The notes under the pieces were generated by a model that saw only the letters and a list, made by a program, of their open reading frames with translations, did not search any database and had not been told where the DNA came from. A DNA stretch of 64,000 nucleotides, from assembly GCF_004361855.1 (NCBI RefSeq), contig NZ_SNWQ01000005.1, positions 62,001-126,000 of the forward strand, given 5' to 3'. A program made the position numbers and the translations under genes. Below, one piece after another: positions 8,476 through 16,474 of this stretch (positions are counted from its first letter, which is position 1; each line of letters begins with the position of its first letter). The DNA comes from Kribbella caucasensis. GTDB lineage: Bacteria > Actinomycetota > Actinomycetes > Propionibacteriales > Kribbellaceae.

Positions 8476-9926
8476 TTGTCGAAGTAACAATGCTAGGCCC
8501 TGACGCCGTCATTCTCCCCGCCGAGAAGCTCGGCCGCGTCCACTTCGTCGGTATCGGCGGCGCCGGGATGTCCGGGATCGCCCGGATCATGGCGTCGCGC
8601 GGGATCGAGGTGTCCGGCTCCGACGCCAAGGACGGCAAGGTGCTGGGCGCGCTCCGCGCTCTCGGTGCCACCTGCTGGGTCGGCCACGCCGCCGAGCACG
8701 TCGCCGATGTGGACACCGTGGTGGTCTCGACCGCGATCCGGGAGACCAACCCCGAGGTGGTCGCCGCCCGGGCCGCCGGCATCCCGATCCTGCCGCGGGC
8801 GGCCGCGCTCGCCTCGGTGATGGTGGGCCGCCGGACGTTGGCCGTGGCGGGCACGCACGGCAAGACCACGACCACGTCGATGCTGACGGTCGCGTTGCAG
8901 CACTGCGCCGCCGACCCGTCGTACGCGATCGGTGGCAACCTGAACGAGTCCGGCTCGAACGCCCACGACGGTACCGGCGACCTGTTCGTCGCCGAGGCGG
9001 ACGAGTCCGACAAGTCGTTCCTGACCTACAGCCCCGAGGTGTCGATCGTCACGTCGGTGGAGCCGGATCACCTGGACAACTACGGCGACGAGGCCAGTTA
9101 CCGCCTGGCGTTCGAGGAGTTCTGCGGCCGGGTGCTGCCCGGTGGGTTCATGGTGATCTGCTTCGACGACGCGGGTGCGCGGCGGCTGGCCGAGTTCGCG
9201 GTGGCGCGCGGGATCGACGTCCGCACGTACGGCGAGTCGGTGGACGCGGATCTGCGGTTGACCGAGATCACCGCGACGGGGGCGACCCAGACCTTCGTAC
9301 CGATCTACCGCGGCCGGAGGTTGCCGATGGTCCAGTTGCAGCAGGCCGGCAAGCACAACGCGCTGAACGCGTCGGCGGCGTTGACGGTCGGGCTCGGCCT
9401 GGGCTTCTCGGCAGCTGACCTGGCAGAGGGGCTTGCGTCCTTCACTGGGACCGGCCGGCGGTTCGAGTTCAAGGGCGTGGAGGACGGCGTACGGGTCTTC
9501 GACTCCTACGCCCACCACCCGACCGAACTGGTCGCGGACCTGACCGCGGCTCGTCAGGTCGCAGGGGAGGGTCGGGTGATCGCCTGCTTCCAGCCGCACC
9601 TGTTCAGCCGGACGCGGATCTTCGCCGCCGAGTTCTCCGATGCGCTCGCGCTGGCCGACGAGGTCGTGGTGATGGACGTGTTCGCGGCCCGTGAGGATCC
9701 TGAGCCCGGCGTCACCGGTGCGCTGATCGCGAACCACGTGCCGCTGAAGCCCGACCAGGTCCGGTTCGAGCCGTCCTGGTCCGCCGTACCGCGAGTGGTC
9801 ACGGATCTCGCCCTGCCGGGTGACCTGGTCGTCACCCTCGGGGCGGGCGACGTGACGTTGATCGGGCCCGAGGTCGTCGGGTTGCTGGCCGAGCGGGCGG
9901 CGCTGAACGCTGCGCTGATCGAGTGA
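8472..9926 (+). CDS. murC: UDP-MurNAc:L-Ala ligase MurC
   Basis: First Mur ligase of the pathway, attaching L-alanine to UDP-MurNAc. 484 residues. The N-terminal nucleotide-binding segment is HFVGIGGAGMSGIA, the ATP loop GTHGKTT is at about residues 127-133, and SYAHHPTE lies in the C-terminal domain. The GTG at 8472 overlaps the murG stop (GTGA); an ATG six codons later is possible. ftsQ follows after 13 bases. Confidence 0.95.
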   Translation: MIVEVTMLGPDAVILPAEKLGRVHFVGIGGAGMSGIARIMASRGIEVSGSDAKDGKVLGALRALGATCWVGHAAEHVADVDTVVVSTAIRETNPEVVAARAAGIPILPRAAALASVMVGRRTLAVAGTHGKTTTTSMLTVALQHCAADPSYAIGGNLNESGSNAHDGTGDLFVAEADESDKSFLTYSPEVSIVTSVEPDHLDNYGDEASYRLAFEEFCGRVLPGGFMVICFDDAGARRLAEFAVARGIDVRTYGESVDADLRLTEITATGATQTFVPIYRGRRLPMVQLQQAGKHNALNASAALTVGLGLGFSAADLAEGLASFTGTGRRFEFKGVEDGVRVFDSYAHHPTELVADLTAARQVAGEGRVIACFQPHLFSRTRIFAAEFSDALALADEVVVMDVFAAREDPEPGVTGALIANHVPLKPDQVRFEPSWSAVPRVVTDLALPGDLVVTLGAGDVTLIGPEVVGLLAERAALNAALIE

Positions 9927-9939
9927 TCCGCGGATCGGG

Positions 9940-10731
9940 ATGAGTCAGATCGACCGGGGTGAGGTGAGTGACCGGGGCGGTGGGGCGGGCAAGGAATCCG
10001 ACACAGCTCTAGCCAAAGCTCAGCAGCGGTTCGCCCGCAGGCAGCGGTTGGTGCGCTGGCGGAGCTGGCTGCCCTGGGCGATCGGCGGCGGCATCGTACT
10101 GGTCGGCGGGATCGCCGCGTGGTCGTTCTACTTCTCGTCCGTCCTCGCGGTCGACGGAGTCCAGGTCAACGGCGCCGATACGGTGCCGACGGCAACGATC
10201 ATGTCGGCGGCCGACGCCCCGATCGGTACCCCGCTGGCCAAGGTCGACCTGAACGCGATCGCCGATCGGGTGCGCACGCTGCCGGCGGTGGCCGACGCGC
10301 AGGTGACCCGCGCCTGGCCGGACCAGCTCGTCATCGTGGTGACCGAGCGGGTGCCGGTGGTCGTGGTGACCGACGGCAGCCGGTTCGAGTTGGTCGACGC
10401 GACCGGGGTGTCCTTCAAAACCGTGCCGAGCAGGCCCGAAGGGTTGCCGGAGGCACTCGTCGTCGGCAGCCGGCGGGACGTGACGATCCGGTCGGTGGTG
10501 ACCGTTTCGGCTGCGTTGCCGACCGGTTTGCGGTCCCAGGTACGGTCGATCTCGGCAGCGTCGCCGGACTCGATCGCCCTCAACCTCCCGGCCGGGGTGA
10601 AAGTCGTCTGGGGCAGTTCCGATGACAGTGCGCGCAAGGCCGAAGTACTGAGCGTGCTGATGCGCCGCCAGGCCAAGGTGTACGACGTGTCGGCGCCCGA
10701 TCTCCCTGTCACCAAAGGGGAAAAGAAGTGA
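9940..10731 (+). CDS. ftsQ: Cell-division protein FtsQ
   Basis: Bitopic divisome protein that links early and late division proteins. 263 residues: a cytoplasmic N-terminus of about 40 residues rich in charged groups, one transmembrane segment (WAIGGGIVLVGGIAAWSFYF), then a POTRA domain beginning VDGVQVNGADTVPTATI, followed by the FtsQ beta domain. Fits the family in length and layout. The gene lies between murC and ftsZ as in most actinomycetes. The 188-base gap after it holds the ftsZ promoter region. Confidence 0.9.
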   Translation: MSQIDRGEVSDRGGGAGKESDTALAKAQQRFARRQRLVRWRSWLPWAIGGGIVLVGGIAAWSFYFSSVLAVDGVQVNGADTVPTATIMSAADAPIGTPLAKVDLNAIADRVRTLPAVADAQVTRAWPDQLVIVVTERVPVVVVTDGSRFELVDATGVSFKTVPSRPEGLPEALVVGSRRDVTIRSVVTVSAALPTGLRSQVRSISAASPDSIALNLPAGVKVVWGSSDDSARKAEVLSVLMRRQAKVYDVSAPDLPVTKGEKK

Positions 10732-10801
10732 TCGGTCTCATCCCGGCACACGGCGGCGAGGCGCGTGGACTTTGCCCGGGAGCGTCCCGTAGCGTGCGGC
10801 G

Positions 10802-10872
10802 TAATCTAAAGTTGACATAACTCTAAGCATCCACTTGAGGTTCAGTCTTTTCGCTGGAACTTTCGCTGGAAC
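10802..10872 (+). promoter_or_regulatory. Probable ftsZ promoter region
   Basis: This AT-richer stretch in the ftsQ-ftsZ gap has TTGACA at 10812-10817 and a TAATCT at 10802-10807, and ends in a perfect 12-bp tandem repeat. From memory, ftsZ of several actinomycetes is preceded by a similar block with TTGACATAACTCTAA. A start point cannot be fixed from sequence alone. Confidence 0.45.
10849..10872 (+). repeat. Perfect 12-bp tandem duplication upstream of ftsZ
   Basis: TTTCGCTGGAAC occurs twice head to tail, at 10849-10860 and 10861-10872, in the ftsZ 5' region 48 bases before the start codon. No function is known to me. Confidence 0.9.
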
Positions 10873-10919
10873 AAGGCCTCCGGGCTACAACGGGACAGAA
10901 CGAGGCGAGAGGCGCGGAC

Positions 10920-12503
10920 GTGGCGGCACCGCAGAACTACCTGGCACTCATCAAGGTCGTCGGTACCGGCGGCGGCGGCGTCAACGCCGTCAACCGGATG
11001 ATCGAGCACGGTCTCAAGGGCGTCGAGTTCATCGCCATCAACACAGACGCCCAGGCGCTGCTGATGAGCGATGCCGACGTCAAGCTCGACATCGGCCGCG
11101 AGGAGACCCGCGGTCTCGGCGCGGGCGCGAACCCCGAGGTCGGCCGCAAGGCCGCCGAGGACCACGCGGAGGAGATCGAGGAGGCGCTCAAGGGTGCCGA
11201 CATGGTCTTCGTCACCGCGGGTGAGGGCGGCGGCACCGGCACCGGCGGCGCGCCCGTGGTGGCTCGGATCGCCCGGTCGCTGGGAGCGCTGACCATCGGT
11301 GTGGTGACCCGGCCGTTCTCGTTCGAGGGCAAGCGCCGCGCCACCCAGGCCGAGGACGGGATCAGCATCCTCCGCGAGGAGGTCGACACGCTGATCGTGA
11401 TCCCGAACGACCGGCTGCTGACGATCTCCGACCGCGCGGTCTCCGTGCTGGACGCCTTCAAGCAGGCCGACCAGGTGCTGCTGCAGGGCGTCTCCGGTAT
11501 CACCGACCTGATCACCACACCCGGCCTGATCAACGTGGACTTCGCCGACGTCAAGGCGGTCATGTCGAACGCCGGCTCCGCGCTGATGGGGATCGGCTCC
11601 TCCCGTGGCGAGGACCGCGCGGTCGCGGCGGCCGAGGCGGCCATCTCCTCGCCGTTGCTGGAGGCAAGCATCGAGGGTGCGCACGGCGTGCTGCTGTCGA
11701 TCGCGGGTGGGTCGGATCTCGGCCTGTTCGAGATCAACGAGGCGGCGCAGTTGGTGTCGGAGTCCGCGCACACCGACGCGAACATCATCTTCGGCGCGGT
11801 GATCGACGACGCACTCGGTGACGAGGTGCGGGTGACGGTGATCGCGGCCGGCTTCGACGGCGGGATGCCGAAGCGGCGAGAGCAGCAGATGAACTCGGCC
11901 CGGCCCCAGACCCGGCCGCCAGCGGCACCGCCGGAACCGACTGTGACGCAGCGGCCCGCAGTACCGGAGGGCGGTGCGTACTCAGCGCAGATGCATCAGC
12001 CGGCCACGCCTGCGCAGGCACCGGGTCAGAGTCCGGGGCAGCAGGTTCCGGGTCAGGCTCCGGTCGGTGCGCCGGGGGCTCAGCCCGTGAGTGGGCAGAC
12101 GGCGGGTGCGCCGTCGAACGGGCAGACGCCAGGCATGCAGCCGTCGTCGAATGGGCAGGTGCCGGCTGGACAGGGTGGCTCGCACCCGGCGGGTGCTCCG
12201 GTGCAGCCGCCGGCGGGGACGGACGACACGGTTCCGGTGCCGACTCCGGACGAGAACCGGCCGGGCGGCGTTGGTACGACACATTCGGCTCGTCCGCAGG
12301 CCGGTGAGCCGGTGCGTACCGCGCACCAGCCGTCCGAGCAGTCGCCGGCTCCCCACATCCCGGCCCCGCCAACCCGCTCCTGGCCGACCCAGGGCCCAAG
12401 CAACGCCACACCGGCGAACCCCCCGGCCTCGTCCCAGCCAATCAGGCCGGCCCGAAAGCCAGAACCAGAAGAAGACCTAGACATCCCCGACTTCCTGAAA
12501 TAA
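10920..12503 (+). CDS. ftsZ: Cell-division GTPase FtsZ
   Basis: Tubulin-like GTPase that forms the Z-ring. 527 residues, longer than the roughly 400 of many actinobacterial FtsZ. The GTP signature GGGTGTG is at residues 103-109, and the T7 synergy loop NVDFADVK is intact. The globular domain ends near residue 316. A linker of about 200 residues rich in Pro, Gly, Gln and Ala follows, then a normal conserved C-terminal peptide, [14 protein letters not shown] start with a GAGAGG upstream. The linker carries repeated GQxPG-type units. A strong terminator follows the stop. Confidence 0.97.
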   Translation: MAAPQNYLALIKVVGTGGGGVNAVNRMIEHGLKGVEFIAINTDAQALLMSDADVKLDIGREETRGLGAGANPEVGRKAAEDHAEEIEEALKGADMVFVTAGEGGGTGTGGAPVVARIARSLGALTIGVVTRPFSFEGKRRATQAEDGISILREEVDTLIVIPNDRLLTISDRAVSVLDAFKQADQVLLQGVSGITDLITTPGLINVDFADVKAVMSNAGSALMGIGSSRGEDRAVAAAEAAISSPLLEASIEGAHGVLLSIAGGSDLGLFEINEAAQLVSESAHTDANIIFGAVIDDALGDEVRVTVIAAGFDGGMPKRREQQMNSARPQTRPPAAPPEPTVTQRPAVPEGGAYSAQMHQPATPAQAPGQSPGQQVPGQAPVGAPGAQPVSGQTAGAPSNGQTPGMQPSSNGQVPAGQGGSHPAGAPVQPPAGTDDTVPVPTPDENRPGGVGTTHSARPQAGEPVRTAHQPSEQSPAPHIPAPPTRSWPTQGPSNATPANPPASSQPIRPARKPEPEEDLDIPDFLK

Positions 12504-12506
12504 AAC

Positions 12507-12535
12507 ACACCCCCGGCCCCCACCGCCGGGGGTGT
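12507..12535 (+). terminator. Terminator after ftsZ
   Basis: 11-bp perfect stem (12507-12517 with 12525-12535) with a 7-base loop, four bases after the ftsZ stop. There is no T-tract, which is common in high-GC actinomycetes. Confidence 0.8.
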
Positions 12536-12560
12536 TCCACGTCCGGGGCACGGCCACGGG

Positions 12561-12612
12561 CACGGGGCAGGGGCACGGGGCAGGGGCACGGGGCAGGGGC
12601 ACGGGGCAGGTG
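12561..12612. repeat. 13-bp tandem repeat, four units
   Basis: Unit CACGGGGCAGGGG at 12561-12573, 12574-12586 and 12587-12599, with an imperfect fourth at 12600-12612. It is intergenic, between the ftsZ terminator and the hairpin repeat. Too short and without spacers to be a CRISPR array; probably a slippage-prone minisatellite. Confidence 0.9.
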
Positions 12613-12701
12613 GCACTCGCCCACCCGGCGCGCGGTGTGCCGACCGTGTTCGGTTGAACAGTTGGTGGTGATCGTGATCGGGGCCGGGTCGGGCCGCCAC
12701 T

Positions 12702-12780
12702 GGGGACCTCGGTCAAGAAGCGGGGGGCTTGAACTGGAAATAGCCAGTTCACGGTCCCGGGTTGTTGTTCAAGGTCCCGG
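12702..12780. repeat. Dispersed hairpin repeat, copy A
   Basis: Contains a perfect 7-bp stem, GAACTGG 12731-12737 with CCAGTTC 12744-12750, around AAATAG. This is followed at 12753-12780 by a conserved tail, GGTCCCGGGTTGTTGTTC then AAGGTCCCGG. The tail matches copy B (45043-45070) at 25 of 28 bases. It fills most of the intergenic stretch before pgeF; no gene is visible between 12504 and 12832. Confidence 0.7.
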
Positions 12781-12820
12781 GCGTGGGGCGGTTGGTTGTC
12801 GTGTGGTGGGTGGGGCTGGG

Positions 12821-12826
12821 TAGCCT
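12821..12826 (+). promoter_or_regulatory. -10 box, leaderless pgeF start
   Basis: TAGCCT six bases before the GTG of pgeF. Actinobacterial leaderless genes typically have a TANNNT at this distance, so transcription would begin at or next to the start codon. No Shine-Dalgarno sequence is needed or obvious. Confidence 0.5.
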
Positions 12827-12832
12827 TCGGGG

Positions 12833-13558
12833 GTGTTCGGTTATGACGAGGTTCGTGATGGGGTCCGCTTCGCTTTTACCGATCGGTATGGGGGTGCGAG
12901 TCGGCCGCCGTACGGGGAGTTCAACCTGGGGGGTTGGGGGGAGGAGCCGGAGGCGATCGCGGAGAACTTCGGGCTGGTGGCGGCCGAGTTCGGGGTACGG
13001 GACGACGCTGTTGTCAGGGTCAGTCAGGTGCATGGCAGGGATGTGCATGTGGTGGAGGCGGGGGATGAGGTGCCGGCCGGGTCGCTGCCGGCTGACGCGT
13101 TGGTGACTACCCGGAATGATGTGGTGCTCTGCGTTCGTGCGGCCGACTGCCTGCCGGTGTTGTTGGCGGATCCCGTCAATGGGGTCGTAGGCGCGGCGCA
13201 CTCGGGGCGGCGGGGGCTGTACGTCGGGGTGGTGCCGGCGACTGTTGAGGCGATGCGGGGGCTGGGGGCGGAGCGGATTACGGCTGTGCTCGGGCCGTAT
13301 GCGTGTGGGAAGTGTTACGAGGTTCCGGCGGATATGCGGGCCGAGGTGGCCGAGCGGGTGCCGGCGGCGTACGCGGAGACGAGTTGGGGGACGCCCTCGA
13401 TCGATGTGGCGGCCGGGGTGATCGCGCAGCTTGGTGAGCTCGGGGTCGAGGTGATCGACGCGACCAGCTGCACGATCGAGTCGGAGGACCTGTACTCGTA
13501 CCGGCGGGAAGGTGCTGTCAGCGGGCGGATGGCCGGGTTGATCAGGTTGGGTCGATGA
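12833..13558 (+). CDS. pgeF: PgeF/YfiH multi-copper-oxidase-fold protein
   Basis: Family once called laccase-domain. The E. coli member PgeF removes L-serine wrongly built into muropeptides, and other members act as purine nucleosidases or phosphorylases. 241 residues. The metal-site residues typical of the family are seen: HGRDVHVV, VRAADCLPVLLAD, AAHSGRRG, and GPYACGKCYEV. It sits downstream of ftsZ as in many Gram-positives. The stop overlaps the yggS ATG. Confidence 0.88.
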   Translation: MFGYDEVRDGVRFAFTDRYGGASRPPYGEFNLGGWGEEPEAIAENFGLVAAEFGVRDDAVVRVSQVHGRDVHVVEAGDEVPAGSLPADALVTTRNDVVLCVRAADCLPVLLADPVNGVVGAAHSGRRGLYVGVVPATVEAMRGLGAERITAVLGPYACGKCYEVPADMRAEVAERVPAAYAETSWGTPSIDVAAGVIAQLGELGVEVIDATSCTIESEDLYSYRREGAVSGRMAGLIRLGR

Positions 13559-14325
13559 ACACCGGGCCGACAAACACCGGGCCGGCGACCACCGGATCGG
13601 CGAGGATTGGGACCGTGGATCGCGAGCGGGAGCTGCGGGACAACCTCGAGCGGGTGCGGGAACGCGTTCAGGCGGCCTGTGAGGCGGCTGGACGGCCCGC
13701 GGAGGAGGTAACCCTGGTCGCCATCACCAAAACCTTCCCAATCAGCGATGTACGGGCGCTGGCGGCCCTCGGAGTCCGGGACCTGGGGGAGAACCGGGAG
13801 CAGGAGCTCAAGGCCAAGGCGCCGGACTGCCCGGAGGCCACCTGGCACTTCGTCGGCCAGTTGCAGACGAACAAGGCCCGCTCGGTCGTCCGGCATGCCC
13901 AGGTTGTGCACTCCGTGGACCGCTCGTCACTCGTCGCAGCCCTGTCGAAGGCGGCTGTCGCCGAGGAGCGCGTCGTACGGTGCCTGCTCCAGGTGAGCCT
14001 GGCGTCGTACGGGCCGGACGGTGCGGCGACCGGGATCGCGCGAGGGGGTGTCGAGCCGGCCGACGTACCGGCGCTGGCCGCGGAGGTGGCGGCGGCGGAC
14101 GGGCTGGAGCTGGGTGGGGTGATGGCGGTGGCGCCGCTGGGTGCGGATCCTCGAGATGCGTTCGCCGGGCTCCATGCAGTAGCCTCCCGACTACGCTCCG
14201 AACACCCCGGTGCCGGCTGGATCTCGGCCGGGATGACCGGCGATCTGGAAGCCGCGATCTGGCACGGGGCGACACACGTTCGGCTCGGGCGCGCATTACT
14301 CGGAACGCGTCCTCCTCTGGGCTAG
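13555..14325 (+). CDS. yggS: PLP-homeostasis protein YggS/PROSC
   Basis: Small pyridoxal-phosphate-binding TIM-barrel protein that buffers PLP; no enzyme activity is established for the family. 256 residues. The PLP lysine lies in [20 protein letters not shown] and [10 protein letters not shown], and the C-terminal [12 protein letters not shown] are family marks. The first 20 residues ([13 protein letters not shown]) are low complexity, so the real start may be the GTG at 13615. The ATG used here overlaps the pgeF stop. Confidence 0.9.
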   Translation: MNTGPTNTGPATTGSARIGTVDRERELRDNLERVRERVQAACEAAGRPAEEVTLVAITKTFPISDVRALAALGVRDLGENREQELKAKAPDCPEATWHFVGQLQTNKARSVVRHAQVVHSVDRSSLVAALSKAAVAEERVVRCLLQVSLASYGPDGAATGIARGGVEPADVPALAAEVAAADGLELGGVMAVAPLGADPRDAFAGLHAVASRLRSEHPGAGWISAGMTGDLEAAIWHGATHVRLGRALLGTRPPLG

Positions 14326-14398
14326 GGTCGACTTCGAGCAGGTTTTCGACTTGCTCGACTTGTCGGCGTTGGAGACCGGACCGAGGGGCTGGAGGGCC

Positions 14399-14971
14399 AT
14401 GAGCGGCGCGTTGCGCAAGATGGGTGTGTACCTCGGCTTGGTCGAGGACGGTGAGCGCTACAACGCGCGCTACGACGACGAGTACGACGACTACGACGAG
14501 TACGAGGACGAAGTCGTCGACGGGGAGTCCCACGAGACCGAGCCGGTGCCTGCCCGGGACGCTCGCGACCTGCGGGACAACCGCGACAGTCGCGACTCGC
14601 GGGACGCGCGTGACATTCGCGACGAGCAGGTCGGCACAGTCAGCAAGTTCCCAGATCGGCGTGGTGTCGTACCGTCCCCGGAGGTTACCGAGTTGGCCCG
14701 CATCACCACCGTGCACCCGCGCAGCTACAACGAGGCGCGAGTCATCGGTGAGCACTTCCGCGACGGCACCCCCGTCATCATGAACCTGACCGAGATGGAC
14801 CACGCCGACGCGAAGCGGCTGGTCGACTTCGCGGCCGGCCTGATCTTCTGCTGCCGTGGCTCGATCGAGCGGATCACCACCAAGGTGTTCCTGGTCTGCC
14901 CGCCGAACGTGACGGTCGCCGCGGAGGAGAAGGAGAAGATCGCCGCGGACGGGTTCTACAACCAGAGCTGA
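14399..14971 (+). CDS. sepF: Cell-division protein SepF
   Basis: Membrane-binding FtsZ anchor of Gram-positives. 190 residues from the ATG at 14399, which has GGAGGG just upstream and begins with an amphipathic helix-like [14 protein letters not shown]. Next comes an acidic Asp/Glu/Tyr block, then an unusual RD-rich run ([20 protein letters not shown]) at about residues 52-77. The conserved SepF fold follows, from about residue 100 ([20 protein letters not shown]) to the end. Fits actinobacterial SepF; the RD run is the odd part. Confidence 0.93.
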   Translation: MSGALRKMGVYLGLVEDGERYNARYDDEYDDYDEYEDEVVDGESHETEPVPARDARDLRDNRDSRDSRDARDIRDEQVGTVSKFPDRRGVVPSPEVTELARITTVHPRSYNEARVIGEHFRDGTPVIMNLTEMDHADAKRLVDFAAGLIFCCRGSIERITTKVFLVCPPNVTVAAEEKEKIAADGFYNQS

Positions 14972-14992
14972 CCGCGGGCTTTTCCGGTCTTC

Positions 14993-14998
14993 TACACT
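14993..14998 (+). promoter_or_regulatory. Possible -10 box for yggT
   Basis: TACACT lies ten bases before the yggT ATG, which would give a leader of only a few bases. No -35 was assigned. Confidence 0.3.
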
Positions 14999-15008
14999 CA
15001 TTGCTGAC

Positions 15009-15314
15009 ATGGTTGCTCTAGCGCTCGTCCTCAGTGTCCTCAGCTGGGTGCTGCTCGCCTTCTTTCTCGTTCTGGTGGCGCGCTTCGTCCTCAGCCTGAT
15101 CGTCATGTTCGCGCCCCAGTGGCACCCCAAGGGGCCGTTGCTGCTGATGTTCGAGCTGGTCTACTCGATCACCGACCCCTTCCTGCGGCCGCTCCGGCGG
15201 ATCCTGCCCCCGATCGGGGCCGGTGGCATCCGGATCGACCTGTCCATGCTGATGTTGTTCGTCCTCGTCTCGCTGGCGATGTCGATCAACTCCACCGCCC
15301 TCAGGTCTTTGTGA
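15009..15314 (+). CDS. YggT-family membrane protein
   Basis: 101 residues with two hydrophobic segments (about 4-35 and 75-95) separated by a loop with SITDPFLRPLRRILPP, the YggT signature. The family is of unknown function and is found next to sepF and divIVA in most actinomycetes and cyanobacteria, which suggests a role in division or polar growth. Complete and of normal length. Confidence 0.88.
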   Translation: MVALALVLSVLSWVLLAFFLVLVARFVLSLIVMFAPQWHPKGPLLLMFELVYSITDPFLRPLRRILPPIGAGGIRIDLSMLMLFVLVSLAMSINSTALRSL

Positions 15315-15446
15315 GCCGATCGGCAGCGATGATCGATGGGTTGGCACCCGGCCTCACCTGGTGGAGTCGGAGCGTGAGACGGTGTTCGAGCGTGAAAAAG
15401 GCGGGACGGGGGTAGGACCAGACCGAAGTACGGGGGAGACCGGGGA

Positions 15447-15495
15447 ACGTTATCGCCCGCCCGGATTCCGTCAGAACACAACGAAGCGATAACGT
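15447..15495. promoter_or_regulatory. 10-bp inverted repeat upstream of divIVA
   Basis: ACGTTATCGC (15447-15456) and its exact complement GCGATAACGT (15486-15495) are separated by 29 bases, in the 248-base gap before divIVA. The centre-to-centre distance of 39 bases is close to four helical turns, as for a looping regulator. No -10/-35 pair was assigned with confidence. Confidence 0.45.
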
Positions 15496-15562
15496 GATCT
15501 ACTGAGTCGCCGAGGTTGAGGCCTTGGGGACTCCGCCAAGACACAGACAAACGAGGTGAAAG

Positions 15563-16324
15563 ATGCCGCTGACGCCGGATGACGTCCGCTCGAAGCAGTT
15601 CACGCCCGTCCGATTGCGGGAGGGCTACGACGTCACTGAGGTCGACTCCTTCCTCGACGAGGTCGAGGCAGAGCTTGAGCGCCTCCTCGCCGAGAACGAG
15701 GAGCTGCGCGCGAAGCTCGCGGCGGCTCAGCGCGCCGGCGCCGGACAGGAGCGGCCGGTCGACCAGACCGCCGCGCTCCCGCCGGTGGTGCAGCAGCCCA
15801 AGCCCGCGCCGATCGTGGAGAAGCCCGAGGAGAAGCCGCCTGTCGTCGCTCCGGCTGTAGCGGCCGCGGGGGCTGCTGCGGCAGCGGGAACCGTGGGAGA
15901 CGCTTCCAGCTCCGCGGTCCGGCTGCTGGAGATGGCCACCAAGCACTCCGACGACCTGGTCCAGGAGGCGAAGGACACCGCCGACAAGATCATCGGCGAG
16001 GCCCGCGCCAAGGCCGAGCGGCTGGAGAACGAGGCCCGCGGCAAGGCCGACCGGATGACCGGCGAGGCCCGCGCCCGCGCCGAGAAGCTGGACGGTGAGA
16101 TCGCCGAGCGCCGCGCTCAGATGCTGGGCACGCTGGAGAAGCAGAAGGGCCAGCTGGAGCGCACGATCGACGACCTGCACGCCTACGAGCGCGAGTACCG
16201 CAGCCGGCTGAAGACGTACTTCACCGAGCAGCTCAAGGCGCTGGGCAACGGCGACGACACGCTCAGCCCGCGCAACGGCTTCCGTCCGGAGGCTCGCGCC
16301 CAGGCTCACGGCCACGGCGTCTGA
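15563..16324 (+). CDS. divIVA: Polar growth protein DivIVA (Wag31)
   Basis: Coiled-coil scaffold that marks curved membrane at poles and directs tip growth in actinomycetes. 253 residues. The N-terminal membrane-binding domain has LTPDDVRSKQFTPVRLREGYD. A first coiled coil (about 25-60) is followed by a Pro/Ala/Val linker (about 65-110) and a long second coiled coil (about 118-230) rich in ARAKAE repeats. GAGGTGAAAG precedes the ATG. Terminator hairpins follow and the gene converges on ileS. Confidence 0.95.
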   Translation: MPLTPDDVRSKQFTPVRLREGYDVTEVDSFLDEVEAELERLLAENEELRAKLAAAQRAGAGQERPVDQTAALPPVVQQPKPAPIVEKPEEKPPVVAPAVAAAGAAAAAGTVGDASSSAVRLLEMATKHSDDLVQEAKDTADKIIGEARAKAERLENEARGKADRMTGEARARAEKLDGEIAERRAQMLGTLEKQKGQLERTIDDLHAYEREYRSRLKTYFTEQLKALGNGDDTLSPRNGFRPEARAQAHGHGV

Positions 16325-16343
16325 CAGACACCTCTGACTCAGG

Positions 16344-16407
16344 GGCGGTGCAAATCCGGCGGCACCGCCTCTTCGTCATGTCTGGGCACCTCTGACAGAG
16401 GGTGCCC
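16344..16407 (+). terminator. Two hairpins after divIVA
   Basis: The first is an 8-bp stem, 16344-16351 with 16362-16369. The second is GGGCACCTCT pairing with AGAGGGTGCCC with one bulge, 16384-16407, followed by TTTCTG. Together they form a credible terminator region. Confidence 0.75.
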
Positions 16408-16417
16408 TTTCTGTGAC

Positions 16418-16467
16418 GTAGCGTCCGAAGAACCGAGGGCTATGGCGCTCGCTTCTTCGGACGCTAC
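16418..16467. terminator. 15-bp perfect inverted repeat, ileS terminator
   Basis: GTAGCGTCCGAAGAA (16418-16432) pairs exactly with 16453-16467 around a 20-base loop that can itself form CGAG/CTCG. It begins seven bases past the ileS stop on the minus strand and lies in the convergent divIVA-ileS gap, so it may act in both directions. Confidence 0.75.
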
Positions 16468-16474
16468 GACCAGG

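Noticed and set aside
12561..12612. Tandem repeat considered as a CRISPR array
   Set aside because: The 13-bp units are directly adjacent with no spacers, and no cas genes are nearby.
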